From: Maricaulis sp.
Lineage (GTDB): Bacteria; Pseudomonadota; Alphaproteobacteria; Caulobacterales; Maricaulaceae
Reading direction: 5' to 3'
DNA length: 34,334 nt
Assembly: GCA_002692855.1 (NCBI GenBank)
Contig: NZMJ01000016.1
Location: 44,066 to 78,399 of the forward strand
Shown here piece by piece: positions 28,710 through 34,334 of this stretch. A program made the translations under genes and the position numbers. Position 1 is the stretch's first letter, and each line of letters opens with the position of its first letter. Below the pieces are notes generated by a model. That model was not told the DNA's origin and ran no database searches. It saw only the letters and a program-made list of their open reading frames with translations.

Positions 28710-29069
28710 ACTTGCCCGCCCGCTTTCGGCACTGGCGATCCTCGCCGGTGCGTTGTCCGGTGCATCCCTCACACCGGTAAGACCCCTCAAATGAGGTCTT
28801 TCGTCCGCGGCACCGTAGGAGCGGCAGGCCATGCGGCGATAACATAGGTTACCGTCCTGCTGATTATTTTGAGCAAAACAGGGAAGCGACGGGATTTATT
28901 CCGGTTTCCACGCCTGTCTTTCCGGCAGGAGCGCCTTATTGAGGGGTCAGCCGTACGCGAATGGCGTCGCTGGCCCAGGCCGCGAGCAGATAGAGCGCCG
29001 GGGTGCGGTTGCCGAGCACATCGGCCCGGTCGACATTCGCCGCGCGGGCGCAGAACAAGCAGTGAGAAA
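28710..29069. other. 360-bp stretch without a convincing gene
   Basis: Between the response regulator start and the tRNA. It probably holds the promoter of the response regulator. A short imperfect hairpin (about 28781-28803) and the coding-like remnant listed at 28936-29058 are the only structures seen. Plus-strand reading frames here run through the tRNA in antisense and are not believable genes. Confidence 0.5.
28936..29058 (-). pseudogene. Coding-like fragment just 3' of the tRNA
   Basis: A 40-codon open frame from TTG 29058 to TAA 28936, lying 11 nt after the tRNA 3' end. The translation has protein-like character (NRTPALYLLAAWASDAIRV) with a C-x-x-C at its start, but I recognise no family. 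No ribosome binding site is seen. It could be the tail of a gene lost by deletion, a leftover of an integration at the tRNA, or chance. Confidence 0.25.
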
Positions 29070-29146
29070 TGGTGGGCCCGGAGGGACTCGAACCCCCAAC
29101 CAAGCGGTTATGAGCCGCCGGCTCTAACCAATTGAGCTACAGGCCC
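29070..29146 (-). tRNA. tRNA with CAU anticodon, probably tRNA-Ile2 (lysidine-modified)
   Basis: A complete 77-nt cloverleaf on the minus strand with encoded CCA. The acceptor stem is GGGCCTG paired with CGGGCCC (one G-U), discriminator A, D arm AGCTCAATTGGTTAGAGC, T arm GTTCGAGTC. The anticodon is CAT (complement at 29110-29112) in loop CTCATAA. The anticodon arm and variable region (GGCGGCTCATAACCGCTTGG) resemble E. coli ileX/ileY tRNA more than elongator Met tRNA, and the initiator-specific three G-C pairs are absent. So Ile2, read after lysidine modification by TilS, is favoured over Met. Confidence 0.93.
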
Positions 29147-29164
29147 CACCTTTCGGAACGGCAA

Positions 29165-29193
29165 GCGATACAGGGGGGCGGAGGTTTCGCCAA
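29165..29193 (-). promoter_or_regulatory. Possible tRNA promoter
   Basis: On the minus strand TTGGCG (29193-29188), a 17-nt spacer and TATCGC (29170-29165), ending 18 nt before the mature tRNA. Both boxes are partial matches; the spacing is ideal. Confidence 0.4.
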
Positions 29194-29209
29194 GGGCGGT
29201 GTGAAGCGA

Positions 29210-29770
29210 TCAGTCAGCACCCGTCGTCACCGCTTCGTCTGCGAGCGGGTGATCGACCGTGATGAACTCGATCTCGCGTTCGAATCCGAAGAAGACGAAG
29301 AAGATGATCACACCGGCCAGCGCCATGCCGAGCGCGCCGATGACAATGCCGGCCCACATGGGTATCGAGCGTGACGATCGTGACTGGCGGGCCGCCACGG
29401 TTTCGTCAGTCTCACGAGCCATATCCGGGCGCTCGACCGGCACCGGGTCCGCCATCAGGACATAGCCAATCTTCGGCATGGTCCGGATCTCGCAGCTCGC
29501 GCCCAGCATCCGGCGCAAGCGTGAGACCGACTGGGTCAGGGCTTCATCGGAACCGTCCTGCCCCCAGACCTGGTCGAGCAGGGTTTCGCGGGTCACCGGA
29601 ATCCCGGCTTCTGCCATGAGGCATTCGAGCACGCCCGCGAGACGGGGTTCAAGCCGGTGTTCACGACCCGCGACGCTCAACGTGCGTGTGAAACGGTCGA
29701 ACACGGCGTCTCCGAGCGCGAAGTGGCGCGGAGTGGACCTGTACTCGAGATCGGTCACGATACGGTTCAT
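29210..29770 (-). CDS. Membrane-anchored winged-helix regulator (CadC/ToxR-like)
   Basis: A 186-residue protein. Residues about 14-108 are an OmpR/PhoB-type winged helix (VFDRFTRTLSVAGREHRLEP, TRETLLDQVWG, LTQSVSRLRRMLG, IRTMPKIGYVL). A linker with many charged residues follows, then one transmembrane helix (about 136-162) and a very short outer tail. This is the CadC/ToxR layout with almost no periplasmic sensor, so sensing would need a partner or the membrane itself. The ATG at 29770 has AAAGG 5 nt upstream. It diverges from the serine hydrolase gene (87-nt gap), its likely target by position. Confidence 0.82.
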   Translation of the reverse strand: MNRIVTDLEYRSTPRHFALGDAVFDRFTRTLSVAGREHRLEPRLAGVLECLMAEAGIPVTRETLLDQVWGQDGSDEALTQSVSRLRRMLGASCEIRTMPKIGYVLMADPVPVERPDMARETDETVAARQSRSSRSIPMWAGIVIGALGMALAGVIIFFVFFGFEREIEFITVDHPLADEAVTTGAD

Positions 29771-29857
29771 GAAAACCTTTCGGCAGGCTGACGTCAGGAC
29801 TTCGCGATGGGCCGACCCTAAGCCGGACGCCCTGATCGGCAAGACAAGGAGTTCATC

Positions 29858-31297
29858 ATGACGATCTTTTCATCCTTTGCAGTGGCCGCGCTTCTGGCGG
29901 TGCAGACGGGCGAGCCGCGCTTCGCGGCCGACCCGCCGGAGCAGGTTGTTCCGCGGCTGGAAGCGGCGTTCGACGCGCTTCAGGCGCAGGGTTTCTCGGG
30001 CTATGTCGCCGTAACCCACGAGGGCGAGATCGTGTTCGAGCGAGGATATGGTGCCGCCAACCCGCAATCGGGTGCTCCCTTCACCCGGGACACCCGGATC
30101 GACATGGGATCTGTGGTGAAGACCCATACCGGCCTGATGGCCGCGCAACTGATCGAGGACGGCGTGCTCGATCCGGACATGACGTTGGGCCAGGTGTTCG
30201 AGAATGTGCCGGAAGACAAGACCAACATCACGCTCCACCAGTTGCTGACGCATTCGGCGGGAATGCCCGGCGCCGTGGCCAGCGACGACGAGCCGATTGA
30301 CCGCGACGAATTCCTCCGCCGGGCCTTCGCCGCCCCCCTCAGATACGAGCCGGGAACAGCCTACCAGTATTCCAACACCGGATTTTCGCTCGCTGCCGCC
30401 ATCATCGAGACGGTGACCGGTCGGCGCTATGAGGACATCCTGCTGGATGACTTCCTGCTGCCCGCCGGGATCGAACAGACCGGCTATGACCGCAGCTACG
30501 ACATGGCGCAACCGCCTGCCGACATGGCGTTCACGGCTGACGGCCAGGCCCTGCACGAGGTCGCCTGGGGCGGACACGCACCCGGCTGGGCGTTGTTCGG
30601 GAATGGCGCCATGTTCACGACCATCGGCGAGATGATCGACTGGCGCGCCGCAATCCACGCCGGTGAACTGGTCACCCCGGCGGCTCTGGAACGCGCCCAG
30701 ACCCCTTATGTCCGGGAAGGCGCGAATGCGCCCAGCTGGTATGGCTATGGGACGGTGGTCGAGAACAGCCCGGACTTCGGCCGCATCCATTGGCACAATG
30801 GCGGCAACGGACATGAAAGCGCCTATTGGGGCGAATACGCCGATGCGGGCTATGCCATCTTCGTGGCAACGAACCAGCTGGAGATTGACGGCGACCACGC
30901 GGCAATGGCGGCGACCGGTGCCATCTTCGGTGTCGAACTGCAGATGAGCGGACCGCCAGACGGCGACTGGGAGGACGTTGATCTGGAGGCGGGTCCGCGG
31001 ACACGACTGGTCGGTGAATTCCTGACCATGATCCGGTCCGGGAGTGACATACCGCGCCGCGCATTCGTCGAAACCCGCATGATCGACGGCCTGCGCGATG
31101 TGGCGCCGATGGAAGGCCATCTTTCAATGTTCGACGACGTCGCAGCCATGATTGGCGACCGCGAACCTGCGGGCATGCAGATCACCGAAGAGACTGTCCT
31201 GCTGCGTTATGACGGCAGCCCGCCGCTGGTACTCGAAATCGGCGTTGAACTTGATGGTGAAACAGCCGTTATGACCGGGCTGGGCCTGACGGACTGA
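29858..31297 (+). CDS. Class C beta-lactamase-like serine hydrolase, exported
   Basis: A 479-residue protein with an N-terminal hydrophobic signal (1-17). The penicillin-binding-type motifs are S85-V-V-K88 (nucleophile Ser), Y171-S-N173 and HNG in HWHNGGNG. The beta-lactamase domain covers about 30-370; a C-terminal domain (about 375-479) follows. Proteins of this type are often esterases or D-aminopeptidases rather than true antibiotic-hydrolysing enzymes. The ATG at 29858 has AAGGAG 6 nt upstream. It is divergent from the membrane-anchored regulator and is followed after 118 nt by the second SIMPL gene. Confidence 0.87.
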   Translation: MTIFSSFAVAALLAVQTGEPRFAADPPEQVVPRLEAAFDALQAQGFSGYVAVTHEGEIVFERGYGAANPQSGAPFTRDTRIDMGSVVKTHTGLMAAQLIEDGVLDPDMTLGQVFENVPEDKTNITLHQLLTHSAGMPGAVASDDEPIDRDEFLRRAFAAPLRYEPGTAYQYSNTGFSLAAAIIETVTGRRYEDILLDDFLLPAGIEQTGYDRSYDMAQPPADMAFTADGQALHEVAWGGHAPGWALFGNGAMFTTIGEMIDWRAAIHAGELVTPAALERAQTPYVREGANAPSWYGYGTVVENSPDFGRIHWHNGGNGHESAYWGEYADAGYAIFVATNQLEIDGDHAAMAATGAIFGVELQMSGPPDGDWEDVDLEAGPRTRLVGEFLTMIRSGSDIPRRAFVETRMIDGLRDVAPMEGHLSMFDDVAAMIGDREPAGMQITEETVLLRYDGSPPLVLEIGVELDGETAVMTGLGLTD

Positions 31298-31415
31298 CGG
31301 ACCGACCTGACGGTGAGATGAACCGGACAGTCACGTCAAAGGCGTTTGCGCGCCTTGCTTGTGCCCAGTCGCCGGCGTCCGATGGCGTCCGGTTCACTCA
31401 TTGAAGGAGTTCAAC

Positions 31416-32153
31416 ATGCTTCGCGCCTTGCTCGTTTCCACCGCCCTCATCCTGCCGGCGGCTGCGGCCTCGCCTGCACTCGCGCAGGATCAGTCGGCCA
31501 TGCATCACACGATGCACGAAGGCCGGTTGACGCTGACTGCGACCGGCAATGTCCGCGTCGCGCCTGACATGGCAACGGTGTCGGCCGGAGTCGTGACCGA
31601 AGCCGCCACGGCGGCCGAGGCGTTGTCCGCCAACAGCCGCGCGATGAATGGTGTGTTCAGCGCACTTCGCCAGGCAGGTGTCGCGGAGCGTGACATCCAG
31701 ACCTCGAATCTCCAGATCAGCCCCGTCTGGTCGGGAGGCTATTCCTCCGAGCGCGGCGAAACGGAGCGCCGGATCACCGGCTACCAGGCCACCAATACGG
31801 TGACGGCCCGCGTCAGCGACCTCGACAATCTGGGACGTACGGTCGATGCGCTGGTTTCGTCCGGTGCCAACCAGCTTCAGGGCGTCAATTTCGGTCTTGA
31901 GGATCGCGATGATGCCATGAATGAAGCCCGCCGCCGCGCCGTTGCCGAGCTGGGCGCGTTGCGCACGCTCTATGCCGGCGCCCTGGGTGTGGAATTGGGC
32001 CGTCTTGTCGAGTTCAGTGAGGGCAGCAATTACTCGCCGCCCCAACCGATGATGTATGCCCGCACCGAAATGATGAATGATTCAACGCCGGTCGCGGCCG
32101 GCCAGCTCGATGTGTCGGTGACCGTGACGGCTGTCTACGCCATCGCTGAATAG
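31416..32153 (+). CDS. SIMPL-domain (DUF541) periplasmic protein
   Basis: A 245-residue protein with a cleavable signal peptide (1-23, ending ALA-Q). The SIMPL/DUF541 domain fills the rest: LTLTATGNVRVAPDMATVS at the start, then ANSRAMNGVFSALRQAGVAE, DIQTSNLQISPVW, and the final TVTAVYAIAE. It is the second SIMPL protein in the window; the other (23196-24074) is a lipoprotein. Function unknown; E. coli YggE, the best known member, is linked to oxidative stress. The ATG at 31416 has GAAGGAG 6 nt upstream. Confidence 0.88.
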   Translation: MLRALLVSTALILPAAAASPALAQDQSAMHHTMHEGRLTLTATGNVRVAPDMATVSAGVVTEAATAAEALSANSRAMNGVFSALRQAGVAERDIQTSNLQISPVWSGGYSSERGETERRITGYQATNTVTARVSDLDNLGRTVDALVSSGANQLQGVNFGLEDRDDAMNEARRRAVAELGALRTLYAGALGVELGRLVEFSEGSNYSPPQPMMYARTEMMNDSTPVAAGQLDVSVTVTAVYAIAE

Positions 32154-32175
32154 GCCTGACCTGGTTGCCGGGCGC

Positions 32176-32634
32176 TCAGGCGTCCGGCGCCAGCTGTTCC
32201 GGGGCATCGCCATCAAGGCAGCGCGGATCGCCATAGTCGGCGCGATTCTCGCCCATTTCCTCGAATACCCAGTCCTCGGCCGCGCGCGGCTCGGTAAAGC
32301 CGCGCACCTTCAGGCCGGCGGCATTCAAGAGCCGGGTGATAACGAGGATGTGGCCGAGCTGGCTGTCGCGATAGACATAGGCCATCTTGGTGCCCTTCGG
32401 CATGTTCTCCTCGAAGACCTGGGCGACATGGCGAAACTCGTGCGGCTGATGCCCGAGATCGCACCCCGAATAATCAATGACCAGGCCACCCAGGCCGCCT
32501 TGCTGAAAGCGCTCACACAGACGCTCGGCGTTGCGCATGCTGATATTGAAGCGGTTCTGCCCGGTCAGGCGCGCGATGAAGACACCGGGCGGCAGAAAGA
32601 CATACCGATCGACGGTAAGCTGTGAATTGGTCAA
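32176..32634 (-). CDS. Hypothetical cytosolic protein, possibly STAS/SpoIIAA-like fold
   Basis: A 152-residue protein without signal or membrane segments. Alternating hydrophobic strands and helices (FLPPGVFIARLTG, GGLGGLVIDYSGCDLG, MAYVYRDSQLGHILVITRLL) and a terminal segment GFTEPRAAEDWVFEEMGE recall STAS/SpoIIAA-like proteins, which bind nucleotides or protein partners. I do not recognise a named family with certainty. The C-terminus is acidic and disordered-looking. It lies 72 nt downstream of panD on the same strand and converges with the SIMPL gene. Confidence 0.65.
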   Translation of the reverse strand: MTNSQLTVDRYVFLPPGVFIARLTGQNRFNISMRNAERLCERFQQGGLGGLVIDYSGCDLGHQPHEFRHVAQVFEENMPKGTKMAYVYRDSQLGHILVITRLLNAAGLKVRGFTEPRAAEDWVFEEMGENRADYGDPRCLDGDAPEQLAPDA

Positions 32635-32706
32635 AGAATCCTCCAGACGCCCGAAAGTGAAGCGCCCCGGGCGTACGTCAAGGAATGGTTGGAATTTTCT
32701 GCCTGT

Positions 32707-33072
32707 TCAGGCGGCGTCGCGGGATTTGACCGGCTGGTTCATCTCGTCGAGCACCAGGACATCCGGCACCCACTGTTCAGCGGCAGCTGCGTCCATGTCG
32801 GCATAGGACACGACAATGATCCGGTCGCCGATCTGTGCCAGGCGGGCTGCGGCGCCATTGATGCCGAAAGTGCGCGAACCGCGCGGTGCCTCGATGGCAT
32901 AGGTCGTGAAGCGGCCGCCGGTATTGATGTTCAGGACGTCGACCTGTTCGTGCGGCAGAATGCCGACGGCATCCAGCAGGTCACGGTCGATCGAGATCGA
33001 CCCTTCATAATGAAGATCGGCCTGGGTCACCGCAGCGCGGTGAAGTTTGGCTTTCATCATCCTGAGGCGCAT
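32707..33072 (-). CDS. panD: Aspartate 1-decarboxylase proenzyme
   Basis: A 121-residue PanD, which makes beta-alanine for pantothenate and coenzyme A. The self-cleavage site Gly24-Ser25 lies in [10 protein letters not shown] and yields the pyruvoyl group. Other family segments are [37 protein letters not shown] and [12 protein letters not shown]. The ATG at 33072 is supported by GGAG 7 nt upstream and places the Gly-Ser pair at 24-25. The frame stays open upstream only as an antisense reading of the nitrilase gene. It is divergent from that gene with a 105-nt gap. Confidence 0.95.
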   Translation of the reverse strand: MRLRMMKAKLHRAAVTQADLHYEGSISIDRDLLDAVGILPHEQVDVLNINTGGRFTTYAIEAPRGSRTFGINGAAARLAQIGDRIIVVSYADMDAAAAEQWVPDVLVLDEMNQPVKSRDAA

Positions 33073-33177
33073 GACGACGCTCCGGCAGTTCATGTTGCGG
33101 CGCGGTATAACCCATCGCACAGCCGGGATATAGTGTCGCACACGCAGCAATTCCAGAAACCCGTCAGGAGTTCTCGC

Positions 33178-33990
33178 ATGCCTCGGATCGCTGTTCTTCA
33201 ACACGCCATGTCCGCATCGGTCGACGCCAATCTCGATACCGCCCTGCGCCTGATGGACGAGGCCGCCCGCGACGGCGCTGCGCTGGCGGTGTTTCCGGAA
33301 GTCCAGCTCAGCCCGTTCTTTCCCGCACGGCGCAACGCGGATGCGGAACCATATGCGATGACGCTGGAGCATCCCGCCCTTCGTGCCATCGCCAGACGTG
33401 CAGGAGAGCTGGGGCTCGTCACGGTGGCGAATATCTATCTCGAGGATGATGGCATCCGCTACGACGCCTCGCCGGTTTTTGATGCCGACGGCACCTGCCT
33501 TGGCGTGTCGCGCATGGTGCATGTCGCCCAGTTCGAAGGCTTCTGGGAAAAGGATTATTACGCCGCCGGCTCGGGGTTCGAGGTCTATGACACGTCGATC
33601 GGCAAGGTTGGCGTGGTCATCTGCTATGACCGGCATTTCCCGGAAAGCTACCGCGCCTGCGCGCTCCAGGGAGCCGAAATCATCGCCACCCCGTCCTGCA
33701 ATCTGGCCGATGAGCCTCTCGACCTGTTCGCATGGGAAATCCGTTCGCTGGCTTTCCAGAACTCGGTCTTTGCCGCGATGGCGAACCGATGCGGCACCGA
33801 AGACGGCACCCGTTATGGCGGTCATTCCGTCATCGCGGGACCGGACGGCGCGCTGCTGGGCATGGCGCAAGGCGAGGAAGCCGTCCTGATTGCGGATGCC
33901 GACCTGGACGCACGGCGCAAGATTGCCGCCAAACGCGGCTGGCTCGACGAGCTTAAACCCTGGCTGCGCCCCGGTCTCAAAGCCCCCTGA
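33178..33990 (+). CDS. Carbon-nitrogen hydrolase (nitrilase superfamily), catalytic Lys not conserved
   Basis: A 270-residue member of the nitrilase superfamily, similar in layout to N-carbamoylputrescine amidases. Of the Glu-Lys-Cys triad, E41 (VFPEVQLSP) and C149 ([13 protein letters not shown]) are present. At the Lys position, normally in R-K-x-H, the sequence is S-R-M-V-H, so residue 113 is Met. K125 in FWEKDYY is near but corresponds to the usual E-K-x-Y-F segment. The rest of the fold, including [20 protein letters not shown] and [13 protein letters not shown], looks intact. Substrate unknown. The ATG at 33178 follows CAGGAG by 7 nt. Confidence 0.85.
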   Translation: MPRIAVLQHAMSASVDANLDTALRLMDEAARDGAALAVFPEVQLSPFFPARRNADAEPYAMTLEHPALRAIARRAGELGLVTVANIYLEDDGIRYDASPVFDADGTCLGVSRMVHVAQFEGFWEKDYYAAGSGFEVYDTSIGKVGVVICYDRHFPESYRACALQGAEIIATPSCNLADEPLDLFAWEIRSLAFQNSVFAAMANRCGTEDGTRYGGHSVIAGPDGALLGMAQGEEAVLIADADLDARRKIAAKRGWLDELKPWLRPGLKAP

Positions 33991-34061
33991 TTCGCGCCCT
34001 ACGGGTTCGGACTCACGCTTCACTCCGGGATCAGGCATGATGCCGGCAGGGAGGGGGTCTG

Positions 34062-34334
34062 ATGCGATTTGCAGGAATTGCAGCGATGCTGCTGGGATTG
34101 GCAACAGCCCTCCCGGCCGGCGCACAAACCATTGACGAGATAGCCCGCCCGTCGACCGATGCGGTCGAACCGGGCTTTCGTTCAGCCCTGTTGTCCTTTC
34201 ACGCCTTCCAGGTGGACGGCGCACCGTCCGGCACGGCGAATGCGCCGCCCGCCGTCGCGATCGACTGGCCGCGAGCGCAGCACGACGCAGAGCGGCAGAC
34301 CGGTGATCCCGTGCGCCTGGTCAATTCGCGCGCT
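34062..34334 (+). CDS. Exported hypothetical protein, 5' part (truncated by window end)
   Basis: The first 91 codons of a gene running off the right edge. It starts at ATG 34062 after a strong GGGAGGGGG and has a clear signal peptide ([20 protein letters not shown], cleavage near AGA-Q). The visible mature part is not recognisable. It follows the nitrilase gene after 71 nt with no terminator in between. Confidence 0.7.
   Translation, partial: MRFAGIAAMLLGLATALPAGAQTIDEIARPSTDAVEPGFRSALLSFHAFQVDGAPSGTANAPPAVAIDWPRAQHDAERQTGDPVRLVNSRA

Noticed and set aside
28880-28920. General stress (EcfG-type) promoter before the response regulator
   Set aside because: A GGAAAC is present on the minus strand, but no CGTT occurs at the required spacing.
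28869-29135. Plus-strand frame ending in a GGTRTPNQ/RRDSNPQP-like sequence
   Set aside because: This text is the well-known false protein produced by reading the antisense strand of a tRNA gene.
31319-31396. 10-bp inverted repeat (TGAACCGGAC/GTCCGGTTCA) between the hydrolase and SIMPL genes
   Set aside because: The arms are 58 nt apart, no further pairing extends them, and no function is suggested.
33073-34224. Long minus-strand extension of panD
   Set aside because: It is antisense to the nitrilase gene; PanD has its expected length, start and cleavage site when begun at 33072.

Overview
The window is GC-rich chromosomal DNA from an alphaproteobacterium. The rnpB-mraZ junction, the split B12-dependent methionine synthase and the protein sequences suggest the Maricaulis/Hyphomonas/Caulobacter side of the class; this placement is inference. 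Genes are densely packed, many overlap by 4 nt (ATGA/GTGA/TTGA junctions), and GTG or TTG starts are frequent. I see no prophage, insertion sequence or CRISPR array.

Layout. (1) 1-4121, minus strand: the first 13 codons of mraZ (entry to the division/cell-wall cluster) with three MraZ boxes over a promoter, then RNase P RNA, a DUF2306 membrane protein, a REP-like palindrome, a peptidoglycan amidase coupled to an EamA exporter, a small membrane protein and a TerB-DnaJ protein. (2) 4173-8043, plus strand: a fused 5-oxoprolinase/hydantoinase, then a gene-free 300 bp that holds a strong candidate small RNA (three hairpins, CU-rich loop, intrinsic terminator). (3) 8067-11106, minus: AstE/aspartoacylase-like hydrolase, RimK glutamate ligase, RimB-like retropepsin and a His-rich secreted protein. 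(4) 11269-12767: pirin on the plus strand, flanked by two paralogous exported proteins. (5) 12838-18511, minus: a methionine-cycle operon, ArsR-methyltransferase regulator, metF, and metH split in two genes, preceded by a perfect 18-bp palindrome. (6) 18578-23126, minus: CPBP protease, membrane-anchored LuxR protein overlapping ettA, a YgjP/DUF45 metallopeptidase and free-methionine-(R)-sulfoxide reductase. (7) 23196-26110, plus: SIMPL lipoprotein with 16 consecutive prolines, AI-2E family permease, Na+/Ca2+ antiporter. (8) 26107-29770, minus: SAM methyltransferase, secreted M28 peptidase, lone response regulator, tRNA with a CAU anticodon (probably Ile2), membrane-anchored winged-helix regulator. 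(9) 29858-34334: secreted class C beta-lactamase-like hydrolase and a second SIMPL protein (plus), a hypothetical protein and panD (minus), a nitrilase-family protein lacking the expected catalytic Lys, and a truncated secreted protein at the edge.

How the parts fit. The clearest functional unit is the regulator-metF-metH operon for methyl transfer to homocysteine under probable S-adenosylhomocysteine/SAM-type control. A second theme is glutamate chemistry: 5-oxoprolinase (releases glutamate), RimK (adds glutamate to a protein), RimB-like protease and an AstE-like deacylase lie side by side with the candidate sRNA between them. The most promising undescribed element is that sRNA at about 7937-8043.
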